Shown here: positions 34,995 to 42,399 of the stretch, in pieces
Layout: every line of letters begins with the position of its first letter
How positions within the stretch are numbered: the first letter of the stretch is position 1
The notes under the pieces: model-generated
Database searches by the model: none
What the model saw: only the letters and a program-made list of their open reading frames with translations
Told to the model about the DNA's origin: nothing
Made by a program: the position numbers and the translations under genes
Assembly: GCA_018677555.1 (NCBI GenBank)
Contig: JAHHOT010000040.1
Coordinates: 1 to 42,399, forward strand
Length of the DNA stretch: 42,399 nt
Direction of reading: 5' to 3'
DNA from: Gammaproteobacteria bacterium
Lineage (GTDB): Bacteria > Pseudomonadota > Gammaproteobacteria > Steroidobacterales > Woeseiaceae

Positions 34995-37313
34995 TTACAG
35001 GTTCAGCGGATTGGGCGAGCGCGAAGTGCCCAGCGCTGCCGGTGCCTCCACGAAGTTTCCCTGCACGAAGTCGACACCGATCTCGCGCAACCAGTCGAAG
35101 TCTTCCTGCTGCTCGACCTGCTCCGCGACAACGCGAAAATCCATGGTCCGCGCCAGCTTGATCATCGCGGCAACCATTTCCTGGTTGACCTGGTCGCTGC
35201 TGAGGTTGCGCGTGTAGGCACCGTCGATTTTCAGGTAATCGACCGGCAGATGCTTCAGGCTGGCGAAGGAACCGAGGCCACTGCCGAAATCGTCCAGCGC
35301 AAACTCGCAGCCAATGCCGTGCAAGACCTCAATGAAGCGCTGCGCATACTGGACGTTTCCCGACACCGCGCTTTCCGTGACCTCGAAACAAATCGCGGAC
35401 GGCGCCACGCCGCTGCGGTCCAGCGCTTCGACGACGAAACCCAGAAAGCCCTCGTCGCCCAGTGTCTGTCCCGAAATGTTGATCGCACAGCTGCGCCGGC
35501 CGGGGAGCCTGATTTCGCCGCCGCTGATCGCCGCCAGCGTCGCGCTGACGACCCAGCGGTCAATCTGTGGCATCAACTGGTAGCGCTCGGCCGGACGCAA
35601 GAACTCCGCCGTGTTGGTGTAACGGCCGCCGCTGTCCGGCAAACGGATGAGCACTTCCACGGCCGGCCCGGAGTCGTCGCTGCCCGTGGCAATGATGGGT
35701 TGCCGAGCCAGCACGAATTTGCCCTCGTGCAGCGCCTCCTGCAGTTTGCGTAACCACTGTATGTCCCCCCGCTCCCGCGCGATGGCTTCGTCACGCGCCG
35801 AGTACACGTGTACCTGGCCACGGCCACGCTGCTTCGCTACGTAGCACGCGGAGTCCGCCGCGCTCATCAGGTCCTGCAGGTTGCCGCTGCCGCGGCTTAT
35901 TTCGACGAGCCCGATCGAGATTCCAATGTTGAAAATCTTGTCTTTCCAGACGAAGCGATAGTCGCCAACCGCATTGCAGATGTCCGTCGCAATCTGCCGC
36001 GCCTTGTCGAGCGGGCATCCAATCAGCAACGTGCCGAATTCGTCGCCGCCGAGCCTGCCGACGAAATCGGAGTCGCGCACCTTGTCCTTTATCAGTGCGG
36101 CGACCTCGCGCAGCATGTTGTCGCCTGCGAGGTGACCGCAGCTGTCATTGACCGCTTTGAAGCGATCCAGGTCCATATAGAAGAGAATATGCACGGCCTC
36201 CTCGGCTTGCGCCGAGTCCATCGCATCCTGCAGGCGCCGCTCGAACTCGCGCCGATTGACCAGGCCGGTCAGTGCATCGTGAGTCGCCTGGTAACTCATT
36301 TGCCGGGTCAAGCCGCGTATCTCGCTGACGTCGTGGAAAACGACCACGGTGCCCGAAATACTGTTGCCCGGCCCGCGGATGGGCGACGCGGTGATCTCGA
36401 CCGAGTGTTCCGATTCCGCATCCTTGCTCACCAGCAGGGCACGGCGCCCCATGTTTACGCGGCGGCGCATTGCGAGGCATCGCTCCACCGGGTCGCCGAG
36501 CGGTCGCCGGTCGGCTTCGTCAATCAGCGAAAAGATTTCACTGATTTTGTGTCCGGCCGCCTCTTCGCGGTTCGCATTGGTCATGCCTTCCGCAGCGCGG
36601 TTCATGTAATCGATGCGGCCTTCATTGTCGGTCGTTATCACACCCTCGGATATCGACTCCAGCGTGTATTGCGCCTGCCGCTTGCTGCGGCTCAGTGACA
36701 CCTCGAGGCTCTTGCGGTAACTGACGTCCCTGGCAATCGTCAGAATCGCGGGAGCACCTCGAAACTCGATCGTCGCACTTTGCGATTCGACCCACAGGCC
36801 CTGTTCGTCGCCGTTGATGAGCTGGATTTCGAGGCGCCGCGGGACCTTTTCGCCATCGAGTCGACCGGCCATGGTTTTACGGAACAGCGCGCGGTACGCC
36901 GGCTTGACCAGGTCCGCTACGTCGCGGCCTTCCAGTTCCGCGGGTTCAAGGCCCATCAGGCTGGCGGCACTTTCGTTCGCCTGCAGGATTTTTTCATCGT
37001 GAATCAGGACAATCTCGGGCAGCGTGCGGGCGAAGTCCACGAACATTCGATCGCGGTCCTGTATCTCCTCATCACGCTCGGCCAGCGCGTCGAACAGCTG
37101 GTTGATCGTGCTTGCGAGCCGGCCGACGTCACCTGCGTCGGCCGTGGACAGGCGACGGCCGACCGAGGCGTCCACCGAGGTTGCTACCAGTTCTGCATCG
37201 AGTTTCGCAATACGTTTGCGCAGCCGCCGCTTGCTGAACCACAGGCCCACGACGGCGACCACGAGAATGGCCAGGATGGCGGCAACGATCAATGTCAGGG
37301 CGATGGTCGACAT
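34995..37313 (-). CDS. PAS-PAS-GGDEF-EAL cyclic-di-GMP signalling protein
   Basis: 772 residues from the ATG at 37313. An N-terminal membrane helix (residues about 4-26, ending in basic KRRLRKR) is followed by a coiled segment. Two PAS-like domains come next (about residues 88-205 and 213-335), the second with NANREEAAGHKISEIF. The diguanylate cyclase domain keeps GGDEF at 422-426 and an RxxD inhibitory site (RDSD, 413-416). In the EAL domain the EAL triplet reads EVL at 553-555, but FALDDFGSG, KIDGAYTR and AEQVEQ are in place. The protein could be a bifunctional cyclase/phosphodiesterase sensing an unknown signal. Activity of the EAL half is not certain. Confidence 0.93.
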   Translation of the reverse strand: MSTIALTLIVAAILAILVVAVVGLWFSKRRLRKRIAKLDAELVATSVDASVGRRLSTADAGDVGRLASTINQLFDALAERDEEIQDRDRMFVDFARTLPEIVLIHDEKILQANESAASLMGLEPAELEGRDVADLVKPAYRALFRKTMAGRLDGEKVPRRLEIQLINGDEQGLWVESQSATIEFRGAPAILTIARDVSYRKSLEVSLSRSKRQAQYTLESISEGVITTDNEGRIDYMNRAAEGMTNANREEAAGHKISEIFSLIDEADRRPLGDPVERCLAMRRRVNMGRRALLVSKDAESEHSVEITASPIRGPGNSISGTVVVFHDVSEIRGLTRQMSYQATHDALTGLVNRREFERRLQDAMDSAQAEEAVHILFYMDLDRFKAVNDSCGHLAGDNMLREVAALIKDKVRDSDFVGRLGGDEFGTLLIGCPLDKARQIATDICNAVGDYRFVWKDKIFNIGISIGLVEISRGSGNLQDLMSAADSACYVAKQRGRGQVHVYSARDEAIARERGDIQWLRKLQEALHEGKFVLARQPIIATGSDDSGPAVEVLIRLPDSGGRYTNTAEFLRPAERYQLMPQIDRWVVSATLAAISGGEIRLPGRRSCAINISGQTLGDEGFLGFVVEALDRSGVAPSAICFEVTESAVSGNVQYAQRFIEVLHGIGCEFALDDFGSGLGSFASLKHLPVDYLKIDGAYTRNLSSDQVNQEMVAAMIKLARTMDFRVVAEQVEQQEDFDWLREIGVDFVQGNFVEAPAALGTSRSPNPLNL

Positions 37314-37795
37314 CGAGTGCCTATCTTGGCCCGTCGCATGAGGAGCGCAAAAGTATACGCTGCGAGCAGGCAATTGATCGGCATCCACGCCGACGTCCTG
37401 TCGCAAACGCCTTTAAAAGGCGTTTAGTGAGCACGAATCTCTCCTTGCAGTGGCCCTGTCGCGCGGCGACGTCCCCCGGGTCATCGATCCGGCCCGGTAG
37501 CCCGGACCCGACGGTGCAATGCCGGGTCCGCTGCCAATGATCCAGCCGATGATGCCGCTAAGCGATCATTTGTTATTATTCGTCGCCCGTTTATCATCCT
37601 CATGCGCGGTACATGGACGTGCTGCGGGCGTTGATATAGTTCATATCGAAGGATATCCCAGCTGTTGCAGCTGGCTGCGACAATTCACCATAATTCGCCA
37701 AGCGCGACGGCATCTGTGCCTTTTGGGGCCGGAATACCGCGCGAATGGCCCCGACAAAAACCACAGGATGCAGGAATTTGCGAGCGGACAGCGGA
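37314..37795. other. 482-bp gene-free region with palindromes
   Basis: No credible gene is present between the GGDEF-EAL and PCMT-like starts. It contains an exact 10-base-arm palindrome (37405-37425, reading AAACGCCTTT-A-AAAGGCGTTT) and a hairpin with arms CGGACCCG (37503-37510) and CGGGTCCG (37523-37530). A run of short direct motifs includes GATATAGT at 37633-37640, also found twice before tolC. The region must hold divergent promoters, but I cannot point to clear -35/-10 pairs. Confidence 0.4.
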
Positions 37796-38446
37796 ATGAA
37801 CCTCGACTATGCACGGCACCAGATGGTAGAGCAGCAAGTGCGTTGCTGGGATGTCAGCGACCCCTCGATTCTGGGTTTGCTCGGCTCGTTGCCACGCGAC
37901 AGCTTCGTGCCGCCGAGATTTGCCCATCTTGCGTATGCGGATAGCGAGATCCCCCTGCCCTGCAGGCAACGCATGATGGCACCCCTGGTCGAGGGCCGCA
38001 TGCTGCAATCGCTGAACATCGCAGCCTCCGACATGGTTCTGGAAATCGGCAGCGGCAGCGGCTTCATGACCGCGTGCCTGGGCAAGCTCGGCGCCACCGT
38101 CATCAGTGTCGACATCCACCGGGAACTGGTCGCGATGGCACAGGCTAATCTCGACGATGCCCGTATCGGCAATGTGTCACTGCACCAGATGGATGCGATG
38201 CGCGGCCTGCCGCCCGGTCAATACGACGTCATTGCCGTAACCGCGTCGATGCCACGCTTCGACCAGCGATTCGCGGACGCGCTGAAAGTCGGTGGGCGGT
38301 TGTTCGCGGTGGTCGGCGAAGCGCCCGTCATGGAGGCGCGCCGGATAACCCGGGAGAGTACGGATTCCTGGGTCACCGAAGTGTTATTCGAGACCCAGCT
38401 CGCGCCCCTGCAAAATGCTGCACAGTCACCACATTTCACATTCTGA
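37796..38446 (+). CDS. Divergent protein-L-isoaspartate methyltransferase (PCMT) homologue
   Basis: 216 residues from the ATG at 37796. The SAM-binding motif is VLEIGSGSGFMTACLGKLGA, followed by ISVDIHRELVAMA, as in PCMT. In the region where true PCMT enzymes have a QTISQP substrate motif, this protein reads RQRMMAPLVEGRML, so the TIS residues are missing. It also lacks the usual late VTAAP segment, reading VTASMPR. It is therefore best called a PCMT-family protein of unknown substrate. It lies upstream of the rhodanese gene and tolC, in an order I recall from other gammaproteobacteria. Confidence 0.8.
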   Translation: MNLDYARHQMVEQQVRCWDVSDPSILGLLGSLPRDSFVPPRFAHLAYADSEIPLPCRQRMMAPLVEGRMLQSLNIAASDMVLEIGSGSGFMTACLGKLGATVISVDIHRELVAMAQANLDDARIGNVSLHQMDAMRGLPPGQYDVIAVTASMPRFDQRFADALKVGGRLFAVVGEAPVMEARRITRESTDSWVTEVLFETQLAPLQNAAQSPHFTF

Positions 38447-38549
38447 TCCACGCCCGCGGCACGGCGCTACGCGGCGGGACGATTGGAACCGAAACCCGTT
38501 TTGCCGCATCTAACGCATGTGGTTGGAGAAACCGCGAACTGGGGGTTCA

Positions 38550-38870
38550 ATGTTCGAAAACCTGGCACCAAGTGAATTCGTGCAGATCCGCGACAACGGC
38601 GAACTTTGGCAGTTGCTCGACGTCCGAGAACAATGGGAGATCGATACCGTCAGGGTCAGCGACAGCATCCATATCTCGATGAACGAGATTACCGCGCGGT
38701 ATACCGAGCTCGACGCGGCGGCACCGGTGGCCGTGCTGTGCCATTCCGGCGGCCGAAGTGCCCGCGTGGCGGCGTTCCTGGTGGACGCCGGCTTCGCGCG
38801 CGTGGCGAATATCGCCGGTGGCATAGATGCGTGGGCAGAGACCGTCGACCGCACGCTGCCGCGCTACTGA
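38550..38870 (+). CDS. Rhodanese-domain protein (sulfurtransferase-like)
   Basis: 106 residues from the ATG at 38550, chosen because a G-rich site (GGGGG) lies just upstream. An ATG at 38517 would add 11 residues. The single rhodanese domain shows LLDVREQWEID, HISMNEI, and the active-site loop CHSGGRS with Cys64 as the sulfane-sulfur acceptor, then AAFLVDAGFARVANIAGGIDAW. Single-domain rhodaneses carry persulfide sulfur for transfer or detoxification. The partner is unknown. It lies between the PCMT-like gene and tolC on the same strand. Confidence 0.9.
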   Translation: MFENLAPSEFVQIRDNGELWQLLDVREQWEIDTVRVSDSIHISMNEITARYTELDAAAPVAVLCHSGGRSARVAAFLVDAGFARVANIAGGIDAWAETVDRTLPRY

Positions 38871-38888
38871 CGGGTTCGCGCGACGGCG

Positions 38889-38918
38889 TTGAGCCGCTGA
38901 CTGATATAGTGATATAGT
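38889..38918 (+). promoter_or_regulatory. Possible sigma-70 promoter for tolC, with direct repeat
   Basis: TTGAGC at 38889-38894 and TATAGT at 38913-38918 are separated by 18 bp. The octamer GATATAGT occurs in tandem at 38903-38910 and 38911-38918. A transcript starting near 38925 would leave a leader of about 40 bases before the ATG at 38965. Moderate match only. Confidence 0.4.
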
Positions 38919-38964
38919 TGACCATAACACCTTGGGCCTGCGGGCCAGTAGATACGGGAATACC

Positions 38965-40428
38965 ATGAATAAATCCTTTTCTATCGGCTGCCTGCTGGCA
39001 GCTGTCCTGCTGGGCGCCAGTCCACCGTCTGCATTTGCGGCATCGCTGCTGGAGATCTACCAGCAGGCGCTGCAGAGCGACCCGCTCATTCACGAAGCCG
39101 ACGCCCGCCGGCTTGCGGCCGAGGAGGTGGCGCCGCAAGCGCGCGGCTCGCTCTTTCCGCAGCTCTCGGCGAGCGGCGGCTGGGAACAGGGTGCCAGTTC
39201 GGGCTTGCAGCAACAGACCGTATTCGATCCCGACGACCCGACGATCATTCGCGGCTTCCAGACGGTCGAAACCGAGAGTGATTTCGATTCGTTCAGCTGG
39301 CGTGCAGACCTGCGGCAGACGCTTTTCCGCTGGGACCAGATTGTCGGATTGAAACAGGCCAACAAGCTCGTCGCAAAGGCTGCGGCCGACTACGAGGCAG
39401 CCCAGCAAGACCTGATCATTCGCGTTGCGACGCGCTATTTCGATGTATTGGCTGCCGAGGACGTGCTGACGTCGATTCACGCCGACCGGCTCGCAATTGC
39501 GCGGCAGCTCGAGCAGGCAAAACAGCGATTCGAAGTTGGCCTGATCGCGATCACGGATGTGCAGGAATCCCAGGCAGCGTACGATCAGTCGGTCGCTTCC
39601 GAAATCGGCGCGAAGCGATCGCTGGCGACTGCGCGCCAGTTGCTGCGTGAGATTACCGGCGAATACGTATCGTCCCTGGCGGCGCCAGCGGACAACTTTC
39701 CCCTGAACAACCCGAACCCGGCCAGCGAGGAAGCCTGGCTGGACCTCGCAATGAGCCAGAACCTGGCGATCGTATCGAGCCGCCTCGAGGAACACGTAGC
39801 CCGGGATGAAATCGCGTTTCGCCGGACCGGTCACTATCCGACGGTCGACCTCGTTGCATCCTATGCGGATTCGGACTCGGACATCAGCAAAGTAACGATC
39901 GACGGTGCTCTGACCCCGAATCCGGACTTCCCGACCGGGAGCACACGCGATTCGATCGGCATTCAGTTTACCGTGCCGCTGTTTGAGGGCGGCAGAGTAT
40001 CATCGAGGGTTCGCGAGGCGGTCTACCTGCATCGCGCGTCGCTCGAGCAACTGCAGCGGGTTATGCGCGAAACCGAGAGACAAACCCGCGACGCATACCT
40101 GGGTGTGCTGGCCGAAATCAGTCGCGTCAAAGCCCTCAAACAGGCGGTCGAGTCCAGCCGCACGGCACTCAACGCCACGCAAGCCGGCTTCGAGGTCGGG
40201 ACGCGCACGATCGTCGACGTGCTGAATTCGCAGTTTTCCCTGTACGAGGCGATCACGAACTATTACCAGAGCCGTTATGCCTATATCGGCAATGTCCTCC
40301 TGCTCAAACAGGCTGCGGGCACGTTGCAGATTCAGGATCTGGAAGACATTGATCGCTGGCTGTCCGAGAGACGGCCGCCGGAAGAAGTCATTGCCGAGGA
40401 TGAAGCGCGAGAAAACAACGAATCCTGA
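38965..40428 (+). CDS. tolC: TolC-family outer-membrane channel protein
   Basis: 487 residues from the ATG at 38965, with SD GGGAA five bases upstream. A signal peptide MNKSFSIGCLLAAVLLG ends at SAFA. The mature protein begins SLLEIYQQALQSDPLIHEADARR, the standard OEP repeat. It carries two internal OEP domains rich in helical segments (QQDLIIRVATRYFDVLAAED and ERQTRDAYLGVLAEISRVKAL). FEVGTRTIVDVLNSQFSLYEA is a family hallmark. TolC forms a trimeric outer-membrane tunnel for efflux pumps and type I secretion. No pump genes are adjacent. It is convergent with waaA, 26 bp apart. Confidence 0.95.
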   Translation: MNKSFSIGCLLAAVLLGASPPSAFAASLLEIYQQALQSDPLIHEADARRLAAEEVAPQARGSLFPQLSASGGWEQGASSGLQQQTVFDPDDPTIIRGFQTVETESDFDSFSWRADLRQTLFRWDQIVGLKQANKLVAKAAADYEAAQQDLIIRVATRYFDVLAAEDVLTSIHADRLAIARQLEQAKQRFEVGLIAITDVQESQAAYDQSVASEIGAKRSLATARQLLREITGEYVSSLAAPADNFPLNNPNPASEEAWLDLAMSQNLAIVSSRLEEHVARDEIAFRRTGHYPTVDLVASYADSDSDISKVTIDGALTPNPDFPTGSTRDSIGIQFTVPLFEGGRVSSRVREAVYLHRASLEQLQRVMRETERQTRDAYLGVLAEISRVKALKQAVESSRTALNATQAGFEVGTRTIVDVLNSQFSLYEAITNYYQSRYAYIGNVLLLKQAAGTLQIQDLEDIDRWLSERRPPEEVIAEDEARENNES

Positions 40429-40454
40429 GTGGCCGCATGCGAACGCTGCATCAG

Positions 40455-41759
40455 TCAGCGTGCCGAGGCGGAACCGGAAGGATTGATCACGGCGTGAATC
40501 AGCGGGTCCAGCAGCTGCAGCAGCCGCTGCAGCGCGCCGCGGTTTTTCTCGATAATCTGTTCCCCTTCCCTGCCCATTCGTTCTGCTTTGGACGGGTTAT
40601 CGAAAAGGTCGATGACGGCGCGCGCCAGCTCCGCTTCCGACTGTACGACGATGCACGCGTCCCGTTCCGAGAACTTGTCCGCAATGTCCTGGGTATTGAA
40701 CAGATGTGGGCCGGTAATCACCGGCCGGCCGAGAGATGCGGGCTCGAGCAGGTTGTGGCCGCCGACGGGCACGAGAGTACCGCCAACAAATGCAATATCC
40801 GACGCGGCGTAAAACAGCGGCACCTCACCCATCGTGTTGCCGAGGAAAATACTGTGCTCGGCAGTACAGGAATCGCCACTGGTCCGCGTGACGAAACCGA
40901 GCCCCTGCTTGCGCAGCAGCGACTCGACCGCGTTGAATCGTTCGGGATGCCGCGGCACCAGGATCAGCACCGCGTCCGGTTGCGCCGCAAGGACCTTGCG
41001 ATGCGCGGCCAGCACCATATCTTCTTCCTTGTCATGGGTGCTTGCCGCGATCCACGCCGGGCGGTCGCCCAGGTAGCGGCGGCGGAACTCACGCCCTTTA
41101 TCAGGGAGCCCGTCCGACGTCTCGAAATCGAACTTGATGTTTCCTGTTACGCGTGTGCGCTCCGCGCTCGCACCGAGATCCCTGAAGCGCCGTGCGTCAC
41201 CCTCGCTCTGTGCCGCGATGACGATGCCATACGACAGGGTTTCGCTGAACAGCGGCAACAGCCGCCGGTAGCGCGCCACCGATTTCGGCGAGATGCGGGC
41301 ACTGACCAGAATCAGCGGAATCTTGCGCTTGCCACAGGCGTGATAGAGGTTCGGCCAGATCTCGGTTTCGAGTATCAACGCGATGATCGGCCGCGTCGCT
41401 TCAAAGAAGTTGCGAATCGCATTCGGGATTTCGAATGGCAGATAACTGTGCGCGACCGTATCACCAAACACCGCACGGACGCGTGCGGCACCCGTGGGTG
41501 TCACCGTGGTGATCAGCAGTTTGCGCTCCGGGAACTGCCTTGCGAGGGTGCGAATCAACGGCACGGCAGCCTGCACTTCCCCCACGGATACCGCATGAAT
41601 CCAGATACAGCCGTCCGGTAGTAACGGGTAACCGATGCCGAAGCGCTGGCCGAAGCGGTCACGGTATGCGCGATTGCCAATGCCACGCAGAAACCAGTAG
41701 ATCGCGTAGATCGGCGACATCAGGTAGGTCACTGCGGTATAAGCGATGCGCCTCAGCAT
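40455..41759 (-). CDS. waaA: 3-deoxy-D-manno-octulosonic acid (Kdo) transferase
   Basis: 434 residues. The N-terminal membrane anchor is MLRRIAYTAVTYLMSPIYAI, followed by the Kdo-transferase core. GEVQAAVPLIRTLARQFP carries the conserved acceptor-side glutamate, then ALILETEIWPNLY. The C-terminal GT-B half has VPRHPERFNAVESLL and GGTLVPVGGHNLLEPASLGRPVI. WaaA transfers Kdo from CMP-Kdo to lipid A precursor at the inner membrane. Together with lptCAB it links this window to LPS assembly. It is convergent with tolC. Confidence 0.95.
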   Translation of the reverse strand: MLRRIAYTAVTYLMSPIYAIYWFLRGIGNRAYRDRFGQRFGIGYPLLPDGCIWIHAVSVGEVQAAVPLIRTLARQFPERKLLITTVTPTGAARVRAVFGDTVAHSYLPFEIPNAIRNFFEATRPIIALILETEIWPNLYHACGKRKIPLILVSARISPKSVARYRRLLPLFSETLSYGIVIAAQSEGDARRFRDLGASAERTRVTGNIKFDFETSDGLPDKGREFRRRYLGDRPAWIAASTHDKEEDMVLAAHRKVLAAQPDAVLILVPRHPERFNAVESLLRKQGLGFVTRTSGDSCTAEHSIFLGNTMGEVPLFYAASDIAFVGGTLVPVGGHNLLEPASLGRPVITGPHLFNTQDIADKFSERDACIVVQSEAELARAVIDLFDNPSKAERMGREGEQIIEKNRGALQRLLQLLDPLIHAVINPSGSASAR

Positions 41760-41894
41760 TTATTGTCCACAGGCCTCTGGATCGAATCGGTTGCGGGCGG
41801 CCATCGGCCGGCGACGTGAACCGCAACGGTTCTACAGGCTTGAGCGAGGCGGGTCAACGCGCGCCGGCGCGTTGCTAAGTCGCCGGCAGCTATC

Positions 41895-42399
41895 TCAACC
41901 GCACTTCGAGTCGCCGCAGGCGAGGCAGGTCATGCAGCCATCCATTTTGACCAGTGCCACGGTGCTGCACTTGCTGCATAGCTGCGCCCCGGCAGGATAT
42001 TCGGTCTTCGAGAACGCATCCTGTTGCTTTCTGGACGCTTCGAACTCGGCACGCTTTTCGTCGATCAGCTTCTTCTGACCTTCGTCCAGCTCCGGCGGGC
42101 TCAGCAAACCGATCGACACCAGGTGCCGCTCAACGATGTAACCGAGTTCGGCAATGATCGACGGCATGAACTTGCCGCCCGCCTGCCAGTAGCCGCCACG
42201 CGGGTCGAATACCGCCTTGAGCTCGTCCACCAGGAAGGTGACGTCGCCGCCTTTGCGGAACACTGCGGAAATGATTCGCGTCAGCGCAACGATCCACTGA
42301 TAGTGATCGAGGCTTTTAGAATTAATAAAGATCTCGAACGGGCGGCGCTGCTCATGTGGCGTCCCCTCGTTCAGCACGATGTCGTTGATCGTCACATAC
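41895..42399 (-). CDS. nrdJ: Adenosylcobalamin-dependent ribonucleotide reductase, C-terminal part (runs off window)
   Basis: About 167 residues are visible, and the frame stays open beyond base 42399, so the gene is 5' truncated by the window edge. The segment INDIVLNEGTPHEQRRPFEI and HYQWIVALTRIISAVFRKGG match NrdJ-type class II reductases. FDPRGGYWQAGGKFMPSI follows. The C-terminal cysteine cluster (CSKC, then MDGCMTCLACGDSKCG) is the metal-binding tail of this family. The enzyme makes deoxynucleotides without oxygen or iron and needs B12. Since only the C-terminus is visible, it could be full-length NrdJ or the separate NrdJb subunit. Confidence 0.9.
   Translation of the reverse strand, partial: YVTINDIVLNEGTPHEQRRPFEIFINSKSLDHYQWIVALTRIISAVFRKGGDVTFLVDELKAVFDPRGGYWQAGGKFMPSIIAELGYIVERHLVSIGLLSPPELDEGQKKLIDEKRAEFEASRKQQDAFSKTEYPAGAQLCSKCSTVALVKMDGCMTCLACGDSKCG

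Noticed and set aside
38689-39834. 381-codon frame opposite rhodanese and tolC
   Set aside because: Antisense to well-supported genes; no recognisable domain.
40437-41621. 394-codon open frame opposite waaA
   Set aside because: Antisense to a clear Kdo transferase; arginine- and histidine-rich translation with no family features.
41856-41873. Palindrome AACGCGC-GCCG-GCGCGTT between waaA and nrdJ as a terminator
   Set aside because: No T-run on either strand; a GC palindrome like this is common by chance in this DNA.
1-42399. tRNA, rRNA, CRISPR, prophage or transposase genes
   Set aside because: I scanned for TPsiC-like GGTTCGAATCC, regular spaced repeats and transposase motifs and saw none; a covariance search would be needed to exclude small RNAs.

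Overview
This is a GC-rich chromosomal segment, almost certainly from a gammaproteobacterium. The block lptC-lptA-lptB-rpoN-hpf-ptsN-rapZ is the classic gammaproteobacterial rpoN neighbourhood. LPS genes (lpt, waaA), a TolC homologue, mpl and a short-form HPF also fit a Gram-negative cell. I cannot name the genus. The mix of a PPi-dependent phosphofructokinase, a proton-pumping pyrophosphatase, B12-dependent ribonucleotide reductase and PhoX-like proteins would suit a free-living, possibly marine or sediment, lineage; that is inference. I found no rRNA, tRNA, CRISPR array, prophage or transposase gene.

Layout. 1-6758 (+): the end of lptC, then lptA, lptB, rpoN, hpf, ptsN, rapZ and mgtE, covering LPS export, sigma-54, ribosome hibernation, PTS-Ntr, RNA adaptor and Mg transport. 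The ptsO (NPr) gene often found after rapZ is absent. 6759-8764: a small repeat cluster, a patatin phospholipase (-) and an exported Bcp-type peroxiredoxin (+). 8770-14723 (-): pyk, a penicillin-acylase-family hydrolase, a MoxR AAA ATPase and a VWA protein, all in one direction. 14831-16210 (+): a Tat/lipoprotein PhoX-like protein. 16202-20506 (-): tkt-gap-pgk, the lower-glycolysis/Calvin-type order. 20758-25091 (+): metK, ahcY, a cpdA-like phosphodiesterase with no ordinary start codon, and a TraB/GumN protein. 25121-25272: a compact element of four hairpins with inverted ends. 25278-29486: rubredoxin (-), hemL (+), a LON-domain protein (-), mpl (-) and an unidentified membrane protein (-). 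29548-34930: rnd (+), adk (-), pfp (+) and hppA (+). 34995-37313 (-): a PAS-PAS-GGDEF-EAL protein. 37796-40428 (+): a divergent PCMT homologue, a rhodanese and TolC. 40455-42399 (-): waaA and the C-terminal part of nrdJ.

How the genes work together. Two themes stand out. One is envelope biogenesis: lptCAB, waaA, tolC and mpl. The other is central carbon and pyrophosphate energetics: tkt, gap, pgk and pyk, with a PPi-linked pair (pfp plus hppA) diverging from adk. A reversible PPi-dependent phosphofructokinase next to a K+-independent H+-pyrophosphatase would couple sugar-phosphate flux to the proton gradient.

Most of the window is ordinary housekeeping DNA, and I see no convincing evidence of a wholly new multi-gene system. 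The points most worth a second look are the PPi module, the cpdA start, the four-hairpin element, the MoxR/VWA/acylase neighbourhood, the tolC-linked PCMT homologue that lacks the family's substrate motif, and the repeat that supplies the C-terminus of the patatin.
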